Below are positions 13,339 to 22,393 of a stretch of DNA of 24,279 bases, piece after piece. The notes beneath the pieces were generated by a model, which saw only the letters and a list, made by a program, of their open reading frames with translations, did no database searches and was not told the DNA's origin. Positions within the stretch are counted from its first letter, which is position 1; each line of letters opens with the position of its first letter. This stretch comes from a virus: IMG/VR virus record IMGVR_UViG_3300011116_000039, positions 1 to 24,279 of that record. One strand, written 5' to 3'. A program made the translations under genes and the position numbers.

Positions 13339-15396
13339 TTATTGACCAGACAACATACCTGTTGCCATTTGGTTAATATTGGGAGCAACATTTCCACCAA
13401 TTGAGCCAAGTGAGAACGGGCCAAGCAATGCTCTACCTAAAATTGGCAACACTTCTGGCGCTTCTTTTCGCAAAACAGTTCTGATGTCATTACCCGCCAA
13501 CTCTTTAGCAATTCTTTGCAATTTGGTTGGGTCACTTGTTGTTAAAACCCTTGCAATTTCACTGGCAGTAGCTTTGAGTTGTTGATCGCCAAGGTCTTGA
13601 AAATCTCTTTGCAAAGCTCTCATAATGAATTGTGCGCCCGTCATAACTGGTAACTCTCTTTGAGCGCCTTCTTTGATTGTTCTGATTGCCTCAGTACGTC
13701 CAGCAGTTTGTGAGCCTTGCAAAACAACTTTAGAAGTGGTTTTCATTTCCACCTCACTCATTAAGTTACTCATAAACTTGTTATAAGCCTTTTGACCAGC
13801 CTCATCACTATCAAATGTTGCTTTAATAATCCTAACATTTTTAGGATTTTTCAATATATCCATTGCAGGGTTTCCAACTGCGCTCACCATTGTGTCTGCT
13901 GTTTGAGCGCCACCAAGACGATCAAGAAGACTTTGCATAGTGCCAAGTCTCAATGCGTCTTTTTCAGACTTTGACATGGTTTTTACATCATTCAAAAGTG
14001 CATCTAAATCAGCAGGTTTTTTGCTAAAAATTGTTCTACCTTCATTCATGGCATCTAAAACAGCAGTATCGTTTGCCCAATAATTTCTAGCTCTTTTATA
14101 AGCAGGATTTGAATTATCTAGTAAATCAATAAATTCACCTCTTGTTTGCTTAATTGCACCAAGTTGTGTGCTGCCTATACCTGATGTTGGTGATTTTCCT
14201 GTATATACCAAATCATCAAGTCCCATTTTCATATAGTGCATGAAAGTAGTGTCTATGTCTGTAACTGGTAATCCTTTATCAGTTACTAATTTACCCTCTG
14301 CACTAATTTGAACTTTAGGCAATTTGATGCCTTGTTCTTGAGCCAAATTAACTGCTCTGTCATAAGCCTGTTTCATGCTTGGGCGCTGAAGCAACTCAGT
14401 AAATTCGGTAGTAATCTCAACTGGCCTTGGCAAAGCAGCTCCGTACAACTTACCACCAATAGCTGAACGTGCTTCTTTTAAAGCATTGAACTCATCAAAG
14501 TAAGCAGCCTTGTTACCAAACGCAACTTGCATATCGCTTGTCAGGCGCTTAAGTAAACCCTTGTCTCTGTCTTCTAAAAATGTTTTGGCGGCTTGTTTGC
14601 CAGGCCCAGGCAACTGGTTTACAGCATCCAAATATGCCCTTGAATTAGGGCCAATATCTGCAAGCGTATAAGGCTTTCCAGCCTTGTCTAGGATCATCTT
14701 AATGGCCTCATCTACGCCACCAGCGTCTGCGCCTAAAGCCTCTCTAATCATTGCCCTAGATTGATCTACACCCATTCTTTGTGGGTTGTCAAACATGGCA
14801 CTTACTGCTGATCTGTAACCTTTACCAATAACAAGCCCAAATCCTTTTGCAATTGGCACAGATGCCATTGCTATGCCAGTTCCTGTTAATGCTTCTTTTC
14901 CTGTTTCTGGGCTAAACAATTCAGCCTCAGATTCACCAACACCAGAAGTAGCACCCACAAGGCCAGCTAAACCCATTTGACCAATCATTGATTGTGGGCC
15001 TGGTCGTTTTGTCACAAGTGATGGAACCATTGCGCCACCGACTTGATAGGCAGCAGACCTAAAAGGATTTTCTTGTGAGTATTCTGATTGAGCAACTCTC
15101 TCAAGAGCAGTACCAACTTCTCTTGGTGTTGGTTGTGGTTCTTGTGGGTTGATTTTCTTTATTGCTTCTGAAATAGCTTTTGGTTCAGATGAAATAAAAG
15201 ACTTTAAAGCACCAATTCCTTCATCTGAAAAGTTTGCTGTCATTCCTTTCAAGAATTGTCCAAAACCACCAGTTTGCCATTGCCCACTTTGAATTTGACC
15301 TAACAATTTCACGCCTTCTGGAGTTATTTTTCCTTCATCTTTTGCAACAAGGAGTTCATTTTGCAGGTCAGTAATTTGATCTTTTAGGGTTGCCAT
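13339..15396 (-). CDS. Large internal-virion-type protein
   Basis: A 685-residue protein with GGAG before its ATG. The first 100 residues are helical; residues of about 110-195 are Gly/Ala-rich and moderately hydrophobic (QMGLAGLVGATSGVG, GTGIAMASVPIAKGFGLVIG), as in ejection proteins that insert into membranes; the rest is long helices with Lys/Asp/Glu. I see no transglycosylase motif. Size, composition and location between tail and lysis genes fit a podovirus internal virion (ejection) protein that passes into the cell with the DNA. It could alternatively be another minor structural protein. Confidence 0.65.
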   Translation of the reverse strand: MATLKDQITDLQNELLVAKDEGKITPEGVKLLGQIQSGQWQTGGFGQFLKGMTANFSDEGIGALKSFISSEPKAISEAIKKINPQEPQPTPREVGTALERVAQSEYSQENPFRSAAYQVGGAMVPSLVTKRPGPQSMIGQMGLAGLVGATSGVGESEAELFSPETGKEALTGTGIAMASVPIAKGFGLVIGKGYRSAVSAMFDNPQRMGVDQSRAMIREALGADAGGVDEAIKMILDKAGKPYTLADIGPNSRAYLDAVNQLPGPGKQAAKTFLEDRDKGLLKRLTSDMQVAFGNKAAYFDEFNALKEARSAIGGKLYGAALPRPVEITTEFTELLQRPSMKQAYDRAVNLAQEQGIKLPKVQISAEGKLVTDKGLPVTDIDTTFMHYMKMGLDDLVYTGKSPTSGIGSTQLGAIKQTRGEFIDLLDNSNPAYKRARNYWANDTAVLDAMNEGRTIFSKKPADLDALLNDVKTMSKSEKDALRLGTMQSLLDRLGGAQTADTMVSAVGNPAMDILKNPKNVRIIKATFDSDEAGQKAYNKFMSNLMSEVEMKTTSKVVLQGSQTAGRTEAIRTIKEGAQRELPVMTGAQFIMRALQRDFQDLGDQQLKATASEIARVLTTSDPTKLQRIAKELAGNDIRTVLRKEAPEVLPILGRALLGPFSLGSIGGNVAPNINQMATGMLSGQ

Positions 15397-15408
15397 TTTT
15401 TTACTCCA

Positions 15409-16938
15409 TTAAGGATTTATGAAATTACCACGTTGCAATGTGTTTCGAGCAGGAGTTGGTGTTCTACCAGCGCCAGTTGTTTGCAATTGAATTATGCGTT
15501 GACGCAGTACATCTGCTTGTGGCTTGTAAAGTGGACTTGTTTGAACATAGTTATTAAACGCATCATTAAATTGTGTTTGAGCAATAATTGGATTGTTTTT
15601 AACAGTATTAGCATTTTGGGCTAACCATTGATTGCTAAATTTAGCCAAGTCTTGTTCACGCTGAAGTTTTAACTCCAATGTGTCCAACAGAATTAAGTTA
15701 CCCTGCGGAGACTTTGAAAGACTTGGTGAGCCTTGAACAATAAACTTCAAGTCAGTATCAGTTGGATTAACTCCAAGTTTCTTCACCTCTGGCAAAATCA
15801 CAGAATTGGAAAATGCTTGGAATGCTTCAGCACCTGCAACTCCTGAAACTTTAAAGTTTGGATCAAATGCTTGTCCTACTCTAGCTAATTGAACCATAGT
15901 ATCAGCACCAAATCCCGTCTTTGTTCCTTCTTCAATCAAGGCTTTCATGCTCTGTACAGTACCAAGAGTGTTTCCTGCAACTCTGCCACCCCTTAAATTA
16001 GCGGTTAAAGTTTCAGTTAAATCTTCACCAAAACCTTTTTGCATATTGATTGAAACTGGAGCTGTTACATTGACAATTTGTCGTTTTGCTTCAGTCATTG
16101 TTAATGCTTTTTTCTCAACAGCGTCAATGCCTGCTTGACCATATTGAGCAAAAATTTTAGCCGGATCATCAGTTCTATACAAAGCATTTGCAGCATTTGC
16201 TAAATCGCCTGTAAATGGTCTTGGTTTTTCACCGCCAGTAGCAATTTCTTTGTAACTTTGACCAGCCTCAGTCGGAACTGTGTAAAGTTTCTCACCTTCT
16301 TTAAGCGAAACTGTCTCTGGTCTCATTGCTTTTTGTACTGCCAATGCAGCAGTTAATTGAGCAATGCCAGGCGCACCAAGTGCTTGCAACTGAGGAGCAA
16401 CTCTGCGAATGTCATAACTTGGTGCAACAGCAGGAATGTTCTCAGGCATTGGAGTGCCTTGATCTGACATCTGCTGACGTTCCTGAACATCCAACATCTG
16501 TGGTCTTTCGGGAATGCCAGGCTGATATGCACGTTGTGCAATAAGTTGGGCTAAAGAAGTCTGTTGTTGTGTTTGCATCTGCTGCGCTCTAACTTGAGCT
16601 GCATCTGATAAATCAAGTAATTTTATAGCCAATGGCGTATTACCCATTTGATTAGCTTGTATTGCCGCCGCTTCCAAAGATTGCGGATCACGCAAATTCA
16701 AGCCTTGCAATAACTGCGCTTGTTGCGTAATCATCTTCAACTGAGGGTCTTCTATGCCCATAGCACCTGCAAATCCACGACCTAGTTGACCAACACTAGC
16801 CTGTAGACCCGCTTGAGCCGCAGCACCAGGGGAGAGTTGTGCCAACTCATAGCCTCTTTTAAGGTCTTGGTTGTACTGTTGGTTTTGATACATTTGTGGA
16901 GTCAAACCAAACAGACCCGCTACCATACTATCTGCCAT
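15409..16938 (-). CDS. Gln-rich virion protein, probable ejection protein
   Basis: A 509-residue protein opening MADSMVAGLFGLTPQMYQNQ with a long Gln- and Ala-rich helical stretch (about residues 15-160, for example VRAQQMQTQQQTSLAQLIAQ). Such Gln-rich helices are common in phage internal-core and scaffold-type proteins. No enzyme motif is seen. AAGGAA precedes the ATG, and genes for other virion proteins lie on either side. I infer a second internal virion protein that partners the 685-residue one. Confidence 0.6.
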   Translation of the reverse strand: MADSMVAGLFGLTPQMYQNQQYNQDLKRGYELAQLSPGAAAQAGLQASVGQLGRGFAGAMGIEDPQLKMITQQAQLLQGLNLRDPQSLEAAAIQANQMGNTPLAIKLLDLSDAAQVRAQQMQTQQQTSLAQLIAQRAYQPGIPERPQMLDVQERQQMSDQGTPMPENIPAVAPSYDIRRVAPQLQALGAPGIAQLTAALAVQKAMRPETVSLKEGEKLYTVPTEAGQSYKEIATGGEKPRPFTGDLANAANALYRTDDPAKIFAQYGQAGIDAVEKKALTMTEAKRQIVNVTAPVSINMQKGFGEDLTETLTANLRGGRVAGNTLGTVQSMKALIEEGTKTGFGADTMVQLARVGQAFDPNFKVSGVAGAEAFQAFSNSVILPEVKKLGVNPTDTDLKFIVQGSPSLSKSPQGNLILLDTLELKLQREQDLAKFSNQWLAQNANTVKNNPIIAQTQFNDAFNNYVQTSPLYKPQADVLRQRIIQLQTTGAGRTPTPARNTLQRGNFINP

Positions 16939-16947
16939 GATGATTCC

Positions 16948-19032
16948 TTACAAGAATAAGCCAAGGTCTTGATTTCCATAGGCTAGACCAGTTCCAAAAC
17001 CAGACGAACCTAAACCAGTTCCACTAAATGCAGATTGAAGACCGCCTCCAAATAAACCACCCAATGCCTGACCAAACATTGCATTAGGATTACCTGCCGC
17101 TATCAGACCTTGAGCCGCTAGGTTTCTGGTTGCATCTGCGCCTGTTGCTAAGTTTGTACTTAATTGTGCGCCTGTCAAACCAAGTTTTCCAACATTTGCA
17201 CCTGCTTGAGAACTAATTTGTCCTAAGTTGATACCCATTTGTAAAGGTTGTTGTGCCAATTGCTCTAAGTTTTGTACTTGTCCAAAAGCACTTGTAAATG
17301 GTGCATAAGCCGCTTGTTGACCACCATAGTAGTTACCCATAGTCTGTGCGCCAGTGCCTAATAGACCTGCACCAAACAATACATCTCTCTGACCTAATTG
17401 TTGAGCATTAGCCGCTAATTCAGCCTCTTGTCTAGCACGAGCGTTATACAAAGCTTGTAGTTCAGGGGTTGTAGCACCTAAACCACCGCCTTGCGACACA
17501 GATAAACCTAAACGACCTTGATTTCTTAGTTTGGTTTGCAGATTAGCTAACTCTAACTCTCTGCCTGGTTGCAATAAAGCCATTTGTTCAGCAAGATAAT
17601 TTTGTGCAACATCTCTTGGAGTTTGTGCTAAATACTTGTTACCTAACGTAAACAAGCTCTGTGCGCCTGTTTGGAGTGGTTCAAAGGCTTTCTGTGCGCC
17701 TTCAGCTTGAACTAATCCAGACTCAGCTAACTTAACCAAACGATCTTGAGCATTTTTAGCTTCAGGGCTTAATGTGTACCCTGCACTAGTCAATTGACCT
17801 GTTGTAGGATCAATTTGAAACTGTGAAGTACCAAATCTAGTGGTCATGCCAATCGGTCTAAATTGAGCCGCTTGTTTAGCTGCCGCAGTCTCAGCATCAA
17901 TTCTTTGTTGCGCTCTTTGAGCCGCTTCACGAGATTGTTGCATCTGTAGCAAACTACCCGCAGTACCTAAACCACCAGATAAAAGATTTCCAAGATTTAA
18001 AGAGCCAGTTCTGTTTAATAAGGTGTTAACAAGACCAGTGCCTATAGTTGTTCCTGCACCAGTAACCAATCCTGTTCCCAATCCTGTACCTACACCTGTT
18101 CCGACACCAGTTCCAACTCCAGTTCCAACTCCAGTTCCTGTTCCTGTCCCCGTACCTGTCCCTGTTCCTGTTCCTGTCCCCGTACCTGTCCCTGTTCCTG
18201 TTCCTGTTCCAGTACCTGTCCCCGTGCCTGTTCCTGTTCCAGTACCTGTCCCCGTGCCTGTCCCTGTTCCTGTCCCCGTCCCAGTTCCAGCACCTGTGCC
18301 AGTGCCAGTTCCAGTTCCTGTACCAGTTAAAGCACCAGTTAAAGTTCCTGCCGCCAAACCACCTAGTTGTTCAGCGAGTGTCAAAGCACCCAAAGTTCCA
18401 CCAGCACCACCAAGAGACATATCAAGTTGAGTCAACTCAGATAACGTCAATCCTGTGTTGCCAATAGTTCCTGCCGCTCCAACATTGGCTAAAGAGCCAC
18501 CAAGATAGTCTGCTCCTGCACCCGCACCCGCATTCAATGCTTCAAATGCTGATCCTGCATTAGTACCACCACCAAATAAACTCTCAAAACCACCGCCTAA
18601 ACCACCAAACAACCCTGCCGCACCCAATATAAATGGAAGCATTGAGTTGTCAACAGCTTGAGTTTGCGTAGTTTGTTGGTATTCACCAGTAGGAGAATAT
18701 TGCTTAACATCAGTACCAGTTGCTACTTGATCGTTAATACCACCAGTAGTTTTATAAGTTAGAACATTCTCAATCCCGCCAACTTGACGATCTTCACCTG
18801 AACCAATAACTTGATATTGAGGCTGAACCCAAGTATCACCAAGAAGTTTTGCTTGTCCTTCAGGAACAGTAGCCGCCACACGAGAGATAACCTCACCCTC
18901 TGGGACGCCAACAGCTTGTGCCATTTGAGCAGGAGAAACCCCATACTGCTCCATAGCCGCGACGATATCGGCATCGCTCATGCCAGGATTTGCAGTCAAG
19001 AAATCCAATATTTGTTGATTGGTCACGGCCAT
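16948..19032 (-). CDS. Virion protein with Thr-Gly repeat domain
   Basis: A 694-residue protein. The first 60 residues form short helices ([20 protein letters not shown], a UBA-like or small helical pattern). Residues of about 130-235 are Gly-rich ([16 protein letters not shown]). About 235-320 is a Gly-Thr dipeptide array of some 33-40 units with a few Val, Leu or Ala substitutions, and 340-694 is Gln/Ala/Gly-rich helical. GAGG precedes the ATG. The late-operon position and low-complexity composition suggest a minor virion or internal core protein; a tail-tip role is also possible. The repeat is encoded by a hexanucleotide microsatellite with recent duplications. Confidence 0.65.
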   Translation of the reverse strand: MAVTNQQILDFLTANPGMSDADIVAAMEQYGVSPAQMAQAVGVPEGEVISRVAATVPEGQAKLLGDTWVQPQYQVIGSGEDRQVGGIENVLTYKTTGGINDQVATGTDVKQYSPTGEYQQTTQTQAVDNSMLPFILGAAGLFGGLGGGFESLFGGGTNAGSAFEALNAGAGAGADYLGGSLANVGAAGTIGNTGLTLSELTQLDMSLGGAGGTLGALTLAEQLGGLAAGTLTGALTGTGTGTGTGTGAGTGTGTGTGTGTGTGTGTGTGTGTGTGTGTGTGTGTGTGTGTGTGTGTGTGTGVGTGVGTGVGTGVGTGLGTGLVTGAGTTIGTGLVNTLLNRTGSLNLGNLLSGGLGTAGSLLQMQQSREAAQRAQQRIDAETAAAKQAAQFRPIGMTTRFGTSQFQIDPTTGQLTSAGYTLSPEAKNAQDRLVKLAESGLVQAEGAQKAFEPLQTGAQSLFTLGNKYLAQTPRDVAQNYLAEQMALLQPGRELELANLQTKLRNQGRLGLSVSQGGGLGATTPELQALYNARARQEAELAANAQQLGQRDVLFGAGLLGTGAQTMGNYYGGQQAAYAPFTSAFGQVQNLEQLAQQPLQMGINLGQISSQAGANVGKLGLTGAQLSTNLATGADATRNLAAQGLIAAGNPNAMFGQALGGLFGGGLQSAFSGTGLGSSGFGTGLAYGNQDLGLFL
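18076..18328 (-). repeat. Hexanucleotide microsatellite encoding (Gly-Thr)n
   Basis: The unit is GGNACN on the coding strand (CCNGTN on plus), repeated about 40 times. Third positions vary, so most units differ silently while the protein stays Gly-Thr. Within it 18141-18170 equals 18171-18200 exactly, and 18201-18230 equals 18231-18260 exactly: two different 30-bp blocks, each perfectly duplicated. Being multiples of six, such changes keep the frame and alter only repeat length. Confidence 0.9.
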
Positions 19033-19037
19033 GATAT

Positions 19038-19178
19038 TTATTCCTCTTCTTTAGGCAACTGAGCCTCTGCTTGCTCTTTAATTTTAACAATCAAAGGCCA
19101 TACACCACTTGACGATGGGAGGTTGCCCAAAGTCTGTAAAACAAAGTTAATCTCATTAATGTCTAATTCAATGTTCAT
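19038..19178 (-). CDS. Small hypothetical protein (46 aa)
   Basis: A short acidic protein, [20 protein letters not shown] then [20 protein letters not shown] and a KEEE end. It overlaps the upstream gene as ATGA and its stop lies six bases before the next start, so it fills its gap in one frame. The pattern [14 protein letters not shown] occurs in small proteins of phage structural regions that I cannot name further. Its last codons carry the GAGG ribosome-binding site of the next gene. Confidence 0.6.
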   Translation of the reverse strand: MNIELDINEINFVLQTLGNLPSSSGVWPLIVKIKEQAEAQLPKEEE

Positions 19179-19384
19179 GCTGATGCCGCCTGCAATGGTG
19201 ACAAATCTTCTGTTGTCCAGAAGTCTTTAGCCAACATAATTTGCAAATGCTCTTTATTACGAGCAAGGCAGTCAGCCCATTCAGCATCAGTCATTGTTGA
19301 TGGCTTGCCACCATTGATTAGGTTTACGCTATCCATTGCGGCAGAGTAATGCTGTGCAATTTGCTCTGGTGTTTGGTTTTCCAT
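19175..19384 (-). CDS. Small phage protein after tail fibre
   Basis: A 69-residue protein (MENQTPEQIAQHYSAAMDSV; WADCLARNKEHLQIMLAKDF) directly after the fibre gene, two bases beyond its stop. Mostly helical. Proteins of this kind often follow fibre genes in phages and may assist fibre assembly, but no assembly-chaperone motif is evident. Recognisable as a phage family, without known function. Confidence 0.7.
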   Translation of the reverse strand: MENQTPEQIAQHYSAAMDSVNLINGGKPSTMTDAEWADCLARNKEHLQIMLAKDFWTTEDLSPLQAASA

Positions 19385-19386
19385 GA

Positions 19387-22383
19387 TTAGTTTCCTTGAA
19401 GTTGAGATTTGAGGCTATCTACCTCGGCTTTAAGTTCCTTGATGGCATTTATCATGTACCAAGTCAGGTTATCGGTGTCCACAGACATAACGCCAGTGGA
19501 TTCTGTTTTCACACATTCAGGCAGAACGGCTTGCAGTTCTTGAGCAATTACGCCAAGTTGAACACCTTGCTTTTTAATGGCTTGGTCTTTTGGCAGTTCT
19601 GTAATTTCATCTTCTGTACGATATTCAAAATTGCGGACTTGAATTTGCGTGAGCTTTTCTAAGCCAACATCATTGTTGACGATGTTTTTCTTGAGCCGTT
19701 GGTCAGAAGTGGTTGACCAAGTAGATGAATTGTTGCCTTGATAAATGCCACCGCCACCTGCCCATATAAAGCCTGTAGAACCACCTTTTCCTGTGGCGGC
19801 ATTAGTTGAAAGAACAAGACAATAGTTATCTGTACCAGCGTTCAAAGCCGCCTCTTGTCCAATAAGCGTATTGTATGCACCAGTAGTTAATGAAGACCCA
19901 TAATAACCAGCGGCAAAACCAACCAAAGTATTACGATATCCAGTTGTAAGCGAATATCCTGCTTGAAGGCCAACAGCGGTGTTGTTGCCGCCTGTTGTAG
20001 TTGAAGTAAGCGCAGTATGACCAAAAGCGGTATTACTTCCACCAGAACTATTTGCTTGCAAAGAAGCATGACCCATTGCGGTATTGGAATTTCCTGTATT
20101 TGCATACAAAGATTGATAACCAAAAGCGCAATTAGAACTAGCAGTTGTTGTTGAATATAAGGCTTGGTATCCAAATGCGTAGTTGTAACTACCTGTAGTG
20201 TTATTAATGAGTGTTGCTACTCCGACCCCCACGTTGTAAGAACCAGTTGTATTTTGGGCTATTGAGCCACCACCAACTGCCGTGTTATTAGAGCCAGTTG
20301 TATTTTTTTGTAAAGAAGCTAAATCGTTTGCATCTCTACCACCAAGAGCCGTGTTATATGTACCAGTTGTGTTTGCGGTTAAAGCAGTAAATCCAACAGC
20401 CGTATTATTAGATGCTGTATTTGCTGCCAATGCAGAACTTCCAACTGCTGTAATATTGCTTCCAGTAACATTGTTGTACAAGGTTTGGTAAGCACCAACT
20501 GCCGTGTTATTAGCACCAGTTGTGTTAAGTCCCATTGCCTGTCTGCCAATGGCAACATTTTCACTACCACTTGTATTTGATGCTAAAACATTAATACCAC
20601 CAATAGCAACATTGTTATCACCCGTACTTGAGCCACTTAAAGCGTCTTTTCCAATGGCAACGCAATAAGTTCCAGATGCTGTAGCCCCAGCACCATATCC
20701 ATAAGCAGTTAAAAATGGTGTTCCACCGCTTGTAGTTTGCTTTCCATACACAGTACCCAATGCAGTAGGCGTAGCGGCAGAAGCACCAGAAGACGCAATC
20801 GTAATTGCACCAGATGCATTGGTAATCGTAATATTTGAACCCGCAGTTAAAGTTGTGCGAGTAAAGCCTGTTCCATTACCAATATCTAAAGCACCATTGG
20901 TAGGGGTTGTTGTCAACCCTGTACCACCATTGGCTACTGGCAAAGTTCCTGTAACACCTGTGCTTAAAGGCAAGCCTGTTGCATTTGTTAGAGTAGCACT
21001 TGCAGGAGTACCCAAGACAGGGGCAACAAGAGTCAATGCTGTGCCGTTAGTGGTAGCACCTGTGATGCCACCAAATGCACCTGCATTGTTATACTGAACT
21101 TGAGTAGTTGAACCGCCTGGTGTACCGCCACTGCCTGAAGCTGCAATCGTTATAGAGCCATTACCATTTGTAATGGTTACACCAGAACCCGCTGTTAGGG
21201 CGGCTTTGGTTAGAGTGTTGCCAGTAGAGTTACCGATCAATAACTGACCATCTGTGTAAGAAGTCTGGCCTGTACCACCATTGGCAACAGGAAGTGTTCC
21301 TGTCACACCAGTAGAAAGAGGCAAACCAGTTGCATTGGTCAGGGTTGCGCTTGTTGGTGTTCCAAGGATAGGAGTTACCAAGGTAGGTGAAGTTGCAAAG
21401 ACATTAGCACCTGTTCCTGTTTCATCAGTTAAAGCACCAAGCAATTGGGCAGAAGTAAATGAACCTAATGAGGTAGCATTGCCAACTGAAGTAACCGCAC
21501 CAGTAAGGTTTGCGTTAGTTGTTACATTACCAGCAGTTAAACCAGAGGCAGTACCTGTGATATTTGTTCCCACCAAAGCAGATGGAGTGCCTAAAGCGGG
21601 AGTAACCAAGGTAGGGCTTGTTGACAACACGACATTTCCAGTACCTGTAGAAGACGTTACCCCTGTACCGCCATTGGCTACCGCAAGAGTGCCAGTAATG
21701 TCGGCAGTAGAAAGGCTTACTGCATCCCATGATGCGTTTGTGCCATCGGTCTGAAGATACTTGTTTGCATTACCTGTTTGACTAGGCAAAAGGTTGTTTA
21801 AAGCACCAACTGCTGTAGAAGCACCTGTACCGCCATCAGCAACCGCTAGATCAGTAATGCCTGTGATCGTGCCACCCGTGATGGTTGCACTAGAAGATGT
21901 GAGTGGGCCAGTAACACCCGCAGTAGCTGTCACAGCACCCGTCAATGTCGATGTACCCGTTACCGCCAAAGTCGTACTAGCGGTGATTGCTTTAGCCGCC
22001 AAGGTTGTGTTATTGACTGTGGCAATTCCTGTAGCCGCACCAAGGTTCACAGCAGTAGCCGCACCACCCAGATTTAAGGTAGTTGTAGTTGTGTTAAATG
22101 CCGCCTGAGTTGCCGCACCCACCAATGCACCCGCCAAAGTTGTTGTGCCTGAAGCCGCTAGGGTTGTAAAAGCACCTGCTGCTGGGGTAGTCCCACCAAT
22201 AGCCGCACCATCAATCGTACCGCCAGTAATTGCGGCAGAAGAGTTATCTGTCTTAGTTGCAACAGCAGTAGCAATGTTGTTGTACTCAGTATCAATCTCA
22301 GTTCCTTTGACAATCTTTAGTGGATTGCCTGGCGAGAGATTATCTTTGGTTGCAAAGTTAGTGGTTTTGGTGTAATTACTCAT
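19387..22383 (-). CDS. Tail fibre with S74 intramolecular chaperone
   Basis: A 998-residue trimeric fibre, probably the receptor-binding protein. The N-terminal part (about 1-500) is built of Thr/Ala/Gly-rich beta repeats, including several TGTLPVANGGTG-type modules usual in phage fibres. Residues of about 550-850 hold roughly fourteen repeats of the pattern NTAVGxxAL..NTTG, about 20-24 residues each, expected to form a beta-helical stalk. At the end, SDQRLKKN begins a Peptidase_S74 chaperone: S893 and K898 sit at the catalytic spacing known for endosialidase fibres, so the last 106 residues should be cut off after folding. LGVIAQELQAVLPE and a final coiled coil support this. The N-terminus (MSNYTKTTNFATKDNLSPGN) should anchor to the tail. 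Confidence 0.9.
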   Translation of the reverse strand: MSNYTKTTNFATKDNLSPGNPLKIVKGTEIDTEYNNIATAVATKTDNSSAAITGGTIDGAAIGGTTPAAGAFTTLAASGTTTLAGALVGAATQAAFNTTTTTLNLGGAATAVNLGAATGIATVNNTTLAAKAITASTTLAVTGTSTLTGAVTATAGVTGPLTSSSATITGGTITGITDLAVADGGTGASTAVGALNNLLPSQTGNANKYLQTDGTNASWDAVSLSTADITGTLAVANGGTGVTSSTGTGNVVLSTSPTLVTPALGTPSALVGTNITGTASGLTAGNVTTNANLTGAVTSVGNATSLGSFTSAQLLGALTDETGTGANVFATSPTLVTPILGTPTSATLTNATGLPLSTGVTGTLPVANGGTGQTSYTDGQLLIGNSTGNTLTKAALTAGSGVTITNGNGSITIAASGSGGTPGGSTTQVQYNNAGAFGGITGATTNGTALTLVAPVLGTPASATLTNATGLPLSTGVTGTLPVANGGTGLTTTPTNGALDIGNGTGFTRTTLTAGSNITITNASGAITIASSGASAATPTALGTVYGKQTTSGGTPFLTAYGYGAGATASGTYCVAIGKDALSGSSTGDNNVAIGGINVLASNTSGSENVAIGRQAMGLNTTGANNTAVGAYQTLYNNVTGSNITAVGSSALAANTASNNTAVGFTALTANTTGTYNTALGGRDANDLASLQKNTTGSNNTAVGGGSIAQNTTGSYNVGVGVATLINNTTGSYNYAFGYQALYSTTTASSNCAFGYQSLYANTGNSNTAMGHASLQANSSGGSNTAFGHTALTSTTTGGNNTAVGLQAGYSLTTGYRNTLVGFAAGYYGSSLTTGAYNTLIGQEAALNAGTDNYCLVLSTNAATGKGGSTGFIWAGGGGIYQGNNSSTWSTTSDQRLKKNIVNNDVGLEKLTQIQVRNFEYRTEDEITELPKDQAIKKQGVQLGVIAQELQAVLPECVKTESTGVMSVDTDNLTWYMINAIKELKAEVDSLKSQLQGN

Positions 22384-22393
22384 GGTTTACCTC

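Noticed and set aside
18023-18430. Plus-strand open frame encoding a (Pro-Val)n protein of 135 residues
   Set aside because: It is the reverse reading of the Gly-Thr hexanucleotide array inside a clear minus-strand gene; no ribosome-binding site or independent support.
20819-22375. Several Val/Pro/Ala-rich plus-strand frames opposite the tail fibre gene
   Set aside because: They mirror the Thr/Gly/Ala-rich codons of the fibre and have no initiation signals of their own.
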